Positions 35,469-44,120 of a DNA stretch of 61,170 nt are shown piece after piece (the first letter of the stretch is position 1; the number at the start of each line of letters is the position of its first letter). A model generated the notes under the pieces. It was given only the letters and a program-made list of their open reading frames with translations. It did no database searches and was not told the DNA's origin. The position numbers and the translations under genes were made by a program. Location: NCBI GenBank assembly GCA_937925655.1, contig CALAMC010000033.1, positions 1 through 61,170 on the forward strand, in the 5' to 3' direction. Source of the stretch: an uncultured candidate division Zixibacteria bacterium. Lineage in GTDB: Bacteria > Zixibacteria > MSB-5A5 > GN15 > PGXB01.

Positions 35469-36986
35469 ATGAAAATTGCCCATTTTCTACTTCTTTGCTT
35501 AATTTTGCTGGTCGGCGGACTATCGGCGCAAACGGCGAATATTCTTATTGACGCTACCGCCTTCCCTTTGACCGTTCCCCCGGATACGATCTGGACGGGC
35601 GAGGATTTCACCTTGTCCATATATATGCAAAACACCAGCGGCGAATACTGCATCGGTTATAGCATGAGTTATGGCCTGTATAGCCCGGACAGCCTGACCA
35701 CCATTGAATACAGGGATATTGGGGGTAATACGGGACACCCCGCTTTCAAGCTTCTCAATCACTTTGACCAGAGCTACGGATATTATTGGTTTTTCAATTC
35801 GTTCTTTCAGCTGAACCTGGATGGCGCGCTTCCCGACACATTTAATCATTCCGTGGCCGGGACGCCGCCCCACACGGGCTGGCCGCCCACTGACAACGCC
35901 CGTCTGGTACGATTGGAAGTCGGGTTACGAATTAATGAACCGGGCACGTTTTGCATCGATTCCATTGACCATCCGCAGTCAACCTATGACTGGCTCTGGC
36001 TGGCCCCGTCGATTCCGGCATTCAACGGTCCCTATTGCTGGATAATACGCCATTGCCCCAATCAGGACGGCGATACCTTATGTGATTTCGAGGATAACTG
36101 CCCTGACGTATACAACGACGACCAGACCGATACCGATCTTGATTTATTGGGCGACGCTTGTGACAACTGCCCTGAAGATTACAATCCGGAGCAGGAAGAC
36201 GAAGACGGCGACGGAGCCGGCGACCTTTGCGACAACTGCCTCGGACTTTACAATCCCGATCAGGCCGATGACGATCAGGACGGGGCCGGAAATGCCTGCG
36301 ATATTTGTCCCGGATACGATGATTTCATCGATGACGACGCCGATGGGGTGCCCAACGGATGCGACCAGTGTGAAGGCTACGATGACGCCGTTGACGAAGA
36401 CGGCGATGGGATTATCGACGGCTGTGATAATTGCCCCGGCCTGTATAATCCGAGGCAGAGCGACTATGATGAAGACGGTATCGGTGATGATTGTGATCCC
36501 TGCAGCAGCTTCCATCCAGTAATAACACCTATGGTCGATCCTTATGGTGTTCTTGTGAACAGGAATTTTTCATATTATCCCGAGGTCACCGACCCCGATG
36601 ATCTTGGAGGACACACCATACAATATCCCCTGATTCCACAATGGTGCACGGTTGTCAACGATACGGTCAAAGGTGTCGCCCCGGACGTATTCGTCGCGGA
36701 AACGCTGACCGTGGTCGCCTGGGATTGGTGCCAGTCGGATACGTTGAGCTTCCTGGTGGTTGTCTGCGCCTGCGGCGATATCGTCATGGACGGCGCCGTC
36801 AACCTGCTCGACATACTGTATTTGATTGATAACCTGTATGGGGTGCCGCCGGGACCGCCGTCATCACCGCCGCATGCTTCCGATGTCAACAATGACGGGG
36901 CGGTCAATTTGATCGACGTTTTATACCTGATTGATTTCCTTTATGGCGTTCCCCCCGGTCCGGAACCGGTTTGCCCCGAATTATAG
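35469..36986 (+). CDS. secreted thrombospondin type-3 repeat protein with C-terminal dockerin
   Basis: The product is 505 aa with a signal peptide (MKIAHFLLLCLILLVGGLSA). Residues about 25-190 are beta-rich and unrecognised. About 195-350 holds Ca-binding thrombospondin-3 repeats, for example DNCPEDYNPEQEDEDGDG, six or so copies with paired cysteines. The C-terminus is a type I dockerin: DIVMDGAVNLLDILYLIDNL and DVNNDGAVNLIDVLYLIDFL. The dockerin pair implies attachment or folding with Ca2+. No cohesin is encoded in this window. Dockerin-tailed exported proteins of this form are typical of Zixibacteria-like genomes. Confidence 0.88.
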   Translation: MKIAHFLLLCLILLVGGLSAQTANILIDATAFPLTVPPDTIWTGEDFTLSIYMQNTSGEYCIGYSMSYGLYSPDSLTTIEYRDIGGNTGHPAFKLLNHFDQSYGYYWFFNSFFQLNLDGALPDTFNHSVAGTPPHTGWPPTDNARLVRLEVGLRINEPGTFCIDSIDHPQSTYDWLWLAPSIPAFNGPYCWIIRHCPNQDGDTLCDFEDNCPDVYNDDQTDTDLDLLGDACDNCPEDYNPEQEDEDGDGAGDLCDNCLGLYNPDQADDDQDGAGNACDICPGYDDFIDDDADGVPNGCDQCEGYDDAVDEDGDGIIDGCDNCPGLYNPRQSDYDEDGIGDDCDPCSSFHPVITPMVDPYGVLVNRNFSYYPEVTDPDDLGGHTIQYPLIPQWCTVVNDTVKGVAPDVFVAETLTVVAWDWCQSDTLSFLVVVCACGDIVMDGAVNLLDILYLIDNLYGVPPGPPSSPPHASDVNNDGAVNLIDVLYLIDFLYGVPPGPEPVCPEL

Positions 36987-38162
36987 AACCGGCCGATTCT
37001 TAACGATTTGAGCGAAGCTGTCGGGGGCGGTGTCGCCTTCGGTATTCAGAATGAGAATAGCGCTTTTTGAATTAGGGGCTAAATGATCCCGAACGCCTTT
37101 CAGATCTTTATCTTTGAGTACTCCTAAAAGAGCGGCCAGTCCGGCCGCACCCGATTCGCCCGAAACGATACGCGGGTCGTCGCCACCGGGATAATATAAT
37201 ACGCGCATGGCTTCCCGGGCATAATCATCAGAAATGCTTATAAATAAATCGAAGCCATCCTTTATTACGGGCCAGGCTACCGGCGACGGAGTCGCGCAAT
37301 TCAATCCGGCCATGATGGTACCATAGTCAGCTCTTGCCACGACCGGCTCGCCCCTCTCGATCGATTCCAGCAGGCAGGCCGGTTGCCATGGTTCAACCGA
37401 AACCAATTTAATTCGGTCAACCGAATTAATATGACGATAGTACCATGCCACCGATGCCGCCAGCGCCCCGACACCCACCGGGACGAATATAATATCGGGC
37501 ATGACGTCGCACTGGCGCCGAATCTCTTCGTACATGGTCAAATACCCCGCCGATATCCAGCGCGGTATTTGTTCATAACCCGGCCACGATGTGTCCGAGA
37601 CTATCTGCCAGCCGAATTTCTCGGCGTCACGGCGGCATTGCGCTACGGCCCGGTCATAATCGCCGTCAACGACATGCACGTCGGCCCCCTCCCGCAGGAT
37701 ATTATCTATCCGGGGTTGAGCCGAATTGCGGGGCATATATATGACCGACTTCTGCTTTAATAAGCGGGCCACCCAGGCTACCCCCCGGCCATGATTGCCG
37801 TCGGTGGCCGTGCAAAAAGTGAAAGTATCGGGGACTAAAAAATCGTGAGTTCTGTAAAACTTCTCCGGCGGCGGGCAGTCTCCCCCGTGAGATTCCAGGT
37901 ACTCCTTAATGAATCTATATATGGCATATGTGGAACCGAGCGCCTTGAACGCCTTCAGTCCGAATCGGTACGATTCATCTTTAACCAGAATACTCCCGAC
38001 GCCCAGTTTCCGGGCCAGGTGCGGCAGGGCCCGCAGTGGTGTCGGGGAATAAACGGGGAGAGATTGATGGAGGGCAAAAACATCGGCACTTTCACGGCCC
38101 AAATATTCTGCGGCGGATGATAATTCGGTTGTCAGGAAAGGATTGACAATAAATCGATTCAC
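36981..38162 (-). CDS. diaminopropionate ammonia-lyase-like PLP enzyme
   Basis: The product is 393 aa. A GTG start at 38162 lies 2 nt after the lptG stop (TAGCGTG); any longer reading would overlap lptG. The PLP lysine is in VKDESYRFGLKAFKALGSTY, with TATDGNHGRGVAWVARLL and PVGVGALAASVAW for substrate and phosphate binding. The family cleaves 2,3-diaminopropionate to pyruvate and ammonia. The tail-to-tail 6-nt overlap with the dockerin gene is notable but probably trivial. Confidence 0.85.
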   Translation of the reverse strand: MNRFIVNPFLTTELSSAAEYLGRESADVFALHQSLPVYSPTPLRALPHLARKLGVGSILVKDESYRFGLKAFKALGSTYAIYRFIKEYLESHGGDCPPPEKFYRTHDFLVPDTFTFCTATDGNHGRGVAWVARLLKQKSVIYMPRNSAQPRIDNILREGADVHVVDGDYDRAVAQCRRDAEKFGWQIVSDTSWPGYEQIPRWISAGYLTMYEEIRRQCDVMPDIIFVPVGVGALAASVAWYYRHINSVDRIKLVSVEPWQPACLLESIERGEPVVARADYGTIMAGLNCATPSPVAWPVIKDGFDLFISISDDYAREAMRVLYYPGGDDPRIVSGESGAAGLAALLGVLKDKDLKGVRDHLAPNSKSAILILNTEGDTAPDSFAQIVKNRPVL

Positions 38163-38163
38163 G

Positions 38164-39243
38164 CTACTTTCTCGCGGTCGATATAATGACGATTCCCACC
38201 AGCAGAAAGACGGCGTTGACCAGCCAGGCGGCGGCATCGGGATTGAGCCTCCCGCTATACCCCAGCGATTGCACTACCTTAAAGCAAACGAAGTAACTCA
38301 AGGCAATTCCCGAACCGATGGCAAACGACACCGCCACCCCACCCCGTTTGGGATTGGAAGCAATCGGAACGCAGATTAAAATTACGATAAACGATGCGAA
38401 GGGATAGGACAATTTCAGTTTTAAATCGACCAGTTCCTGTCGGTATGGCCCGCCGGTCCGTTTCATCAGGTCAATATACCGCTTCAGCTCCTCATAACCC
38501 ATGTCTTCCGGTTTACCAAGGGGAATTTCGAAATCGGATGGCTTATCTTCAATGTACGCCGCCGACAATGAATCGAAGGTGACAAAGGTCTCGCCGGAAT
38601 CGGAGAAATCTCTTTTTACACCGTTATATAGCATCCAGTTCAGGCTGGTGAAACGGATTTTATCGGCGGTGATTATTTCCCGCAGGCGGTTGTCATCCGA
38701 CCGATAGATCTTGACATCGTCGCCTTCGCGACGGGGAATGTTGTACGACGTAATGACATAAAACAGGTTCTGGTTCACCTGGCGGTAGATATTATGGGTC
38801 GACATGGTTGCTCCCCGGGATTTTTTGCGGATGACGAATTCTTTCATCTCCACCCGCTTCTTATTCGGCTCCGGGTAAATGATTTCGTTAAAATAAATAT
38901 GACCGACACTCAACAGAAACGTGAATACCAGAAGCGGCATCGCGATGCGATACAGCGATACGCCGCTGCTTTTCATGGCCAGAATTTCGTTGCGCCGGGC
39001 AAGGATACCGATCGATATTAACCCGGCCAGAAGAACGAACACCGGCAAAAAGGATTTTATTACCCAGCCCGTGAAATATGTATAGTACACCACCACCTGG
39101 TCGAAAGGCACATTGTTGTCGATGAATCGCCGCAGTTCTTCCACCATGTTGATGGCGACGATCAGCAAACCGAATGCGAACGTTACCAGAAGCAACGCGG
39201 TAATGAAATATCGCAATAAATATCGATCGATCACTTTGAGCAT
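38164..39243 (-). CDS. lptG: LPS export permease LptG (YjgP/YjgQ family)
   Basis: The product is 359 aa with three hydrophobic helices at the N-terminus (LLRYFITALLLVTFAFGLLI, then two more), a periplasmic beta-jellyroll, and three helices at the C-terminus. It has the family motif LLAGLISIGILARRNEILAM. With LptF and LptB it extracts LPS from the inner membrane. It follows lptF by 1 nt, and the diaminopropionate lyase gene follows it. Confidence 0.92.
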   Translation of the reverse strand: MLKVIDRYLLRYFITALLLVTFAFGLLIVAINMVEELRRFIDNNVPFDQVVVYYTYFTGWVIKSFLPVFVLLAGLISIGILARRNEILAMKSSGVSLYRIAMPLLVFTFLLSVGHIYFNEIIYPEPNKKRVEMKEFVIRKKSRGATMSTHNIYRQVNQNLFYVITSYNIPRREGDDVKIYRSDDNRLREIITADKIRFTSLNWMLYNGVKRDFSDSGETFVTFDSLSAAYIEDKPSDFEIPLGKPEDMGYEELKRYIDLMKRTGGPYRQELVDLKLKLSYPFASFIVILICVPIASNPKRGGVAVSFAIGSGIALSYFVCFKVVQSLGYSGRLNPDAAAWLVNAVFLLVGIVIISTARK

Positions 39244-39244
39244 G

Positions 39245-40573
39245 CTATCTCCGCAAAAACGAAAAGAGCGGTTTTTCGGAAATTACCTTGACCAGCAAGT
39301 ACAACCCGGCGCCGCCGACAAGAAAATTGGCCGACCACATGGCCCAGAATGGAGACACCATCCCCCGATCGGCCAGATCCTCCCCCCCGATCAGAAAAGC
39401 CCAATAGACGGTGAATACCAGAAGCGATACGGTCGCGGCGATACCCATCCCGCCCCGCCGCGACAGGATGGCGATCGGGGCACCGAATAAAACGAAAGCA
39501 ATCGACGCCGCCGGAATGGAATATTTCTTGTATATTTCGATAAGATATTTATTGATGACTCGCTGTTGCTGGTCGATCTGCTCGGCGTCGTTTTTGATCC
39601 GGGTCGACAGTCCCTTCATATCGTTTTTTAGAAAACCCAGCGCTTTGACATCATCGGTGGCCCGGTCAACCGGATAATTCAACGAATCGGCAAACAAAAA
39701 GGACAGTTTGTTCTCGATATTCTTATTCATTTTGGCAACAAACGGCTCTCGAGTCGTTTCCGACCGAGCAATGACCTCTCGCATTTCCGATATGTCCATT
39801 TCGCGGTCGGTCTTGATGTTCGACGGTGTTCTTTTTAACTCCGAACCGACCCCGCCGACATTAATCACCTGTTCGGTGAAATTCACCCGGCGGTAGTTTT
39901 CCGGTTTTTTTCGGTCCAGCATGTGGATTTCGCCGTCATAAAGCGTGAATTGGACTGTCTGGCCGTCATCAAGGAATTTCATCAGCCCGGACTTGGCGAC
40001 GATTATGCGCGGCTCGTTCTGATTTTTTACGTCACTGATTCGAACCCCTTCCACTTCGGAAGTGATATGGTCGATTTTATCTATCAGGATAATATACCCG
40101 GTTATGTCGGTAATGAATACCCCGGCGCGGAATGTTAGAGTCGGGCGCATGGCGCTGATATCTCCGGCCAGAACCCGCGCCCGGTGGTTCAAATCCGGCA
40201 ATATCTTGTCGCTGAATTGAATCATGCCATAAGTCAGCACACCCGAAGCCAGCAAAAGCGGAATTAAGACCCGCAATAAATTCACTCCCGATGATTTTAT
40301 CGCCACGATTTCGCTATCCGAGGTCATCCGGCCGAAAGCCATCAATGTCGCCACCAGCACGGCCATCGGAACCGACAGGGCCATCATCCAGGCCAGATTA
40401 AGAAAAATCAGCTCCAGCACCACCCAGACACCGATATCTTTGTCGATCACCATTTCAACGATTTTGGGAATGGTCTCCAAAATCAAGATAAACATGATTA
40501 TAAAAACCGCGAATATAAACGGCGCGAGATGTTCTTTCAGTATATAGCGATTGAGAATTTTCATATTGCCCAT
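39245..40573 (-). CDS. lptF: LPS export permease LptF
   Basis: The product is 442 aa. The ATG at 40573 (AAGG 8 nt upstream) gives MGNMKILNRYILKEHLAPF; a second ATG at 40564 is possible. It has the same fold as LptG, with LSVPMAVLVATLMAFGRMTS and AIKSSGVNLLRVLIPLL at the coupling-helix region. The periplasmic part is longer than usual, about 60 residues being a helical, probably coiled segment (residues 320-385). It is divergent from the HD gene (100-bp gap). It shows that the cell makes LPS or an LPS-like lipid. Confidence 0.92.
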   Translation of the reverse strand: MGNMKILNRYILKEHLAPFIFAVFIIMFILILETIPKIVEMVIDKDIGVWVVLELIFLNLAWMMALSVPMAVLVATLMAFGRMTSDSEIVAIKSSGVNLLRVLIPLLLASGVLTYGMIQFSDKILPDLNHRARVLAGDISAMRPTLTFRAGVFITDITGYIILIDKIDHITSEVEGVRISDVKNQNEPRIIVAKSGLMKFLDDGQTVQFTLYDGEIHMLDRKKPENYRRVNFTEQVINVGGVGSELKRTPSNIKTDREMDISEMREVIARSETTREPFVAKMNKNIENKLSFLFADSLNYPVDRATDDVKALGFLKNDMKGLSTRIKNDAEQIDQQQRVINKYLIEIYKKYSIPAASIAFVLFGAPIAILSRRGGMGIAATVSLLVFTVYWAFLIGGEDLADRGMVSPFWAMWSANFLVGGAGLYLLVKVISEKPLFSFLRR

Positions 40574-40673
40574 CAATATAGCCTTATACCAAAGACAATC
40601 AAAGAAAATTCCTTTTCGGTGGCACACGCCGTTGTTTCTTATTATATTGACGCCATCAGGACCGAATTGGAAT

Positions 40674-41600
40674 ATGATCAAAGATCTGAACATAGGTGAC
40701 ACAATAACCGCCTTCATGGCCATACGCCGGTCAGAAATACGGGAATACAACGCCACGACCTATATCGTTTATGAGTTCGGCGATGCCTCCGGGCGTGTCG
40801 CCGGGGTCTGGTGGGAACCGGACAAATCCGCGGTCGATGAATTACGGGAAGGCGACGTTGTCAAAATACGGGGAATAGTCCAGGAATACCGCGGAAAACT
40901 CCAGATTCGGGTTTCCAAACTTCGTCTGGCCGAAACGGGTGAATATGATTTGGCCGATATCCTCGCCCATTCCCAGTTTACCAAGGACGAACTCAAGAGC
41001 CGCCTTCTGGCCATGACCGAAAAAATCGAAAACGGTTTTATCAAAAAGCTGGTGGAATCGTTCTGGAAAGACGAGCACTTTTTCAATGACTACCTTCGCG
41101 CCGCCGCTGGTAAACTCTGGCATCATGCCTTTATTGGCGGCCTGGCCGAACACTCTCTTAACGTAACCGATTTATGCCTCGAAATGGCCCGGCGCTATCC
41201 CAAACTCGAACGCGACCATCTGATTTTTGGCGGGCTGTTTCATGACGTCGGTAAAATCGATCAGTACGTGATAACTTCCTATATCGATTACTCCGACGAG
41301 GGTCGGCTGGTCGGGCATATCAATACCGCCGATTATCTGGTGACTTCCCACGCCGGGAAAATCGATCATTTTCCGCCGGAACTTCTAATGCGCCTGCGCC
41401 ATTTGCTTCTGGCCCACCATGGCCAGAAGGAATTCGGCTCTCCAGTCGTGCCCATGACGCCCGAAGCCTTTATATTGAACTTTGTCGATGAAATAGATTC
41501 CAAAATGGGCGCGCTCGAAAGAATCCGCCAGAAAACTGGGTCGGGCTGGTCAGAGTATGTCAATTTACTCGACCGCATGATTTATTTCGGCAAGGAATAA
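40674..41600 (+). CDS. OB-fold plus HD-domain protein, YhaM-like 3'-5' exoribonuclease
   Basis: The product is 308 aa from ATG 40674. Residues 1-90 are an OB-fold (IREYNATTYIVYEFGDASGR to EYRGKLQIRVSKLRL). Residues about 140-300 are an HD domain with HHAFIGGLAEHSLNVTDLCL and FGGLFHDVGKIDQY, which supply the HD metal ligands, and LLLAHHGQKEFGS. This matches the YhaM family, which trims RNA and DNA 3' ends. Confidence 0.85.
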   Translation: MIKDLNIGDTITAFMAIRRSEIREYNATTYIVYEFGDASGRVAGVWWEPDKSAVDELREGDVVKIRGIVQEYRGKLQIRVSKLRLAETGEYDLADILAHSQFTKDELKSRLLAMTEKIENGFIKKLVESFWKDEHFFNDYLRAAAGKLWHHAFIGGLAEHSLNVTDLCLEMARRYPKLERDHLIFGGLFHDVGKIDQYVITSYIDYSDEGRLVGHINTADYLVTSHAGKIDHFPPELLMRLRHLLLAHHGQKEFGSPVVPMTPEAFILNFVDEIDSKMGALERIRQKTGSGWSEYVNLLDRMIYFGKE

Positions 41601-41611
41601 GCGGCAATCTT

Positions 41612-42343
41612 ATGTCGTGTCAGAACGAAATCATCCTTAAAGTCGATAATGTTCATCGCGCTGTTAAGAAAAACGGAACCACCGTTAATACTGTCGATGG
41701 CATTTCTTACACCTTTAACAAGGGTACCATATATAATATAGTCGGGCCGTCGGGGGCGGGAAAATCCTCATTTTTAAGACTTTTGAACCGTCTCGATGAT
41801 CCCACCTTGGGCGAGATTTATTTCCACGAGAAACTTATAACCCTTTATCCTCCTACCGAGCTACGCAAAAAAATCTCAATGCTGTTCCAGACGCCATATC
41901 TGTTTGAAGGTACCGTGCGCGAGAATTTGAAATATTGCTGTCAGCATGATGATAAAACTATTGCAGAAATCCTTTCCCGCGTCGGATTGAAACCGGAGTT
42001 TGCCGACAAGCAAGCCGAAGATATCTCCGGCGGTGAACGCCAGCGTGTGGCGTTGGCGCGGGCTCTGCTTCTGAATCCGGTAATCCTGCTTCTGGATGAG
42101 CCGACCGCCTCGCTTGACCCTACCCTCTCGCAGTCCATTGAAAGACTAATACTTGAATTAACAAAGAATTTCTGTCTGACAACCATTATCGTTACTCATG
42201 ATCCGGATCAGGCCCGGCGGCTGGGCGGCAACACCCTTCTGCTGGTCGCGGGACGCCTGATCGAATCCGGGCCCACGGATATAGTCCTGAATAATCCCAC
42301 AACCGACTCGGCCCGCCGCTATCTTAATCGGGAGCTGATATGA
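41612..42343 (+). CDS. fetA: ABC transporter ATPase, FetA-like iron exporter subunit
   Basis: The product is 243 aa. It has Walker A IVGPSGAGKSSFLRLLNRLD, the Q-loop MLFQTPYLFEGTVRENL, signature ISGGERQRVALARALLL, Walker B VILLLDEPTASLDP, and the switch His in IVTHDPDQARR. The stop overlaps the permease start by 4 nt. Together with FetB it is expected to export iron and protect against oxidative stress, which fits the ferritin and peroxidase genes elsewhere in the window. Confidence 0.85.
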   Translation: MSCQNEIILKVDNVHRAVKKNGTTVNTVDGISYTFNKGTIYNIVGPSGAGKSSFLRLLNRLDDPTLGEIYFHEKLITLYPPTELRKKISMLFQTPYLFEGTVRENLKYCCQHDDKTIAEILSRVGLKPEFADKQAEDISGGERQRVALARALLLNPVILLLDEPTASLDPTLSQSIERLILELTKNFCLTTIIVTHDPDQARRLGGNTLLLVAGRLIESGPTDIVLNNPTTDSARRYLNRELI

Positions 42344-43095
42344 TTGAAACCGGCTATTTTCAGGTCCTGGCCGCGGCGGCGTTGGCGGCGCTGGCTTTTA
42401 TACTTGCCAAAGTCAAATCAATTCCGGTCGAAAAAGATATCGCCTTCGGTTCGGTGCGGGCTTTCATTCAACTGATTGCGGTCGGGTATGCCCTTGAATT
42501 CATCTTCAAGCTGGAATCACTCTGGTTGATAACCCTGGCGGTGGCGATAATGATTGTCGTTGCCTCATACACCGCCTCGCAACGTCTGCCCAAATCCAAG
42601 CGCCCGTTTGCCGTATCGCTGATTGCCATCACGGCCGGTTCCGTCATAACGCTGGTCCTTATGTTGCTTTTGGGCATTATCACAGTCGAGGCGCGCTATA
42701 TCATTCCTTTGTCGGGCATGATTATCTCCAACGCCATGAACGGAGGCGCCGTCGCCTTTGACCGTATCGGCTCCGATCTCAAAGCCAACCGCCTGGCAGT
42801 GGAAACATCCCTGGCTCTTGGCAAAAACTGGCGCGAGGCTTCCAACCGATTCTACCGCATGGCCATTAAGGCCGGCATGATTTCGATTTTAAATTTCCTT
42901 AAAACCGTCGGTATCGTGGCGCTTCCGGGGGCAATGACCGGCATGATTCTGGCCGGGGCCTCGCCTCTCGATGCCGTCCTGATCCAGCTTGTGGTCGGCT
43001 ATATGCTTCTGTCGGCGGTGACCATCACCACCATAATTTCGGCCGAGCTGGCGATTCGTCAATATTTTAACAAGGCCGAGCAGTTTACGGGTTGA
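42340..43095 (+). CDS. fetB: FetB-like iron export permease (UPF0014)
   Basis: The product is 251 aa with seven hydrophobic segments. Family motifs are SVRAFIQLIAVGYALEFIFK, GMIISNAMNGGAVAFDR and LPGAMTGMILAGASPLDAVL. It is the membrane partner of the preceding ATPase. A terminator follows at 43138. Confidence 0.9.
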   Translation: MIETGYFQVLAAAALAALAFILAKVKSIPVEKDIAFGSVRAFIQLIAVGYALEFIFKLESLWLITLAVAIMIVVASYTASQRLPKSKRPFAVSLIAITAGSVITLVLMLLLGIITVEARYIIPLSGMIISNAMNGGAVAFDRIGSDLKANRLAVETSLALGKNWREASNRFYRMAIKAGMISILNFLKTVGIVALPGAMTGMILAGASPLDAVLIQLVVGYMLLSAVTITTIISAELAIRQYFNKAEQFTG

Positions 43096-43137
43096 ATTGA
43101 CTTGATTTTGAGTCGATTTTGAATAAATTGGGGCCTT

Positions 43138-43173
43138 AACCGATAAGGCTTTAAGTTTTATCGGTTTCTTTGG
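43138..43173 (+). terminator. terminator after fetB
   Basis: AACCGATAA / TTATCGGTT is a 9-bp stem with about an 11-nt loop, followed by TCTTT. It lies between the fetB stop and tRNA-Ser. The stem is modest in GC, so it may be partly effective. Confidence 0.6.
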
Positions 43174-43177
43174 AGAC

Positions 43178-43266
43178 GGAGAGGTGTCCGAGTTGGTCTA
43201 AGGAGCACGCCTGGAAAGTGTGTAGGGGTGATAAGCCCCTCCAGGGTTCGAATCCCTGCCTCTCCG
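43178..43266 (+). tRNA. tRNA-Ser (anticodon GGA)
   Basis: This 89-nt class II tRNA has acceptor stem GGAGAGG / CCTCTCC with discriminator G, a D arm beginning TCCGAGTTGGTC, anticodon loop CTGGAAA giving GGA (reads UCC/UCU), a long variable arm (GTAGGGGTGATAAGCCCCTC region), and a T loop GGTTCGAATCC. CCA is not encoded. The long variable arm is diagnostic of serine here. Confidence 0.95.
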
Positions 43267-43389
43267 CTTTGATTGATATACGGGTTAGGCCCATCGTTAA
43301 ATATTTTTCCATTTGTGCATTGACTTATATTTATTTACATATGATTGAGAATATGCCACAGTGCTTTTTTTCTATTTCAGGCGTTATAT

Positions 43390-43794
43390 ATGATGCAAAT
43401 CAATTTGTCCCGGTCATTTGACTGTTTTGATGACTTATTTGATTTTCTTCAGGCCTTTTTTGTGAAGTACGATATACCCCGTACGATTTCTTTTCCGGTG
43501 AGTCTGGCCACAGAGGAAATAATTACCAATTGTATAAAGTATAATCCATGCGGCGGTGACCAAATAGCGGTAACCCTGGAACATAAAGGTAAATACCTGG
43601 AATTGAGTATAATCGACGGTGGCCCGGCTTTCAACCCCGAAGACGCGCCCAAACCGGATATCAACTTGCCCCTGTCGGAACGAAAAGCCGGCGGACTGGG
43701 CCTGTTTCTGGCGAGGCAAATTATGGACAAAATTAAATATATATATGAGGACGGAAAAAATATTGTTATATTAAGAAAGAATTTGGAGCCCTGA
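43390..43794 (+). CDS. RsbW-like serine kinase / anti-sigma regulatory factor
   Basis: The product is 134 aa, a GHKL ATPase of the RsbW/SpoIIAB type. It has the N-box ATEEIITNCIKYNPCGGDQI, the G1 box IIDGGPAFNPEDAP and the G2 box KAGGLGLFLARQIMDKIKY. It is placed directly before a STAS gene (1-nt gap). The pair would phosphorylate and release the STAS protein in a partner-switching pathway. ATG 43390 is chosen because CAGGCG lies 9 nt upstream. Confidence 0.88.
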   Translation: MMQINLSRSFDCFDDLFDFLQAFFVKYDIPRTISFPVSLATEEIITNCIKYNPCGGDQIAVTLEHKGKYLELSIIDGGPAFNPEDAPKPDINLPLSERKAGGLGLFLARQIMDKIKYIYEDGKNIVILRKNLEP

Positions 43795-43795
43795 T

Positions 43796-44080
43796 ATGTT
43801 TGATATTTCAATAACCGATGACGGCGTTGTGCATCTGAAAGGCCGGCTCGATGCCGCGCAGATAGAAAAAGCCGGTAACGTTTTGAATCATTTGAATCGG
43901 TCTTTCACGGTTGATTTTACCGACCTCGAATATATTTCCAGCGCCGGGTTGAGCGTCTTTTTAGTCGCGCGCCAGCGTATGGAAGGCACCGATCACCGCA
44001 TCAGAATGATAAACATGAATAAGGACATCCGGGATATTTTCCGCTATGCGGGGATGAATCAAATATTCGACATCGAGTAG
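43796..44080 (+). CDS. STAS-domain anti-sigma factor antagonist
   Basis: The product is 94 aa. It has FTDLEYISSAGLSVFLVARQ, where the DxxxISSAG serine is the usual phosphorylation site of RsbV/SpoIIAA proteins, and a final YAGMNQIFDIE. It partners the RsbW-like kinase. The FHA-PP2C phosphatase at 33457-35112 is a candidate for removing the phosphate; this is inference. Confidence 0.9.
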   Translation: MFDISITDDGVVHLKGRLDAAQIEKAGNVLNHLNRSFTVDFTDLEYISSAGLSVFLVARQRMEGTDHRIRMINMNKDIRDIFRYAGMNQIFDIE

Positions 44081-44120
44081 AGCGAGGAGATCTTTTCACC
44101 TTTCGCTTATTGCCGCCCGT

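Noticed and set aside
36082..36522. Long alternative frame inside the dockerin protein gene
   Set aside because: It is a shadow of the repetitive Asp/Gly-rich calcium repeats in the true frame; its composition is Thr/Ile-rich and has no ribosome site.
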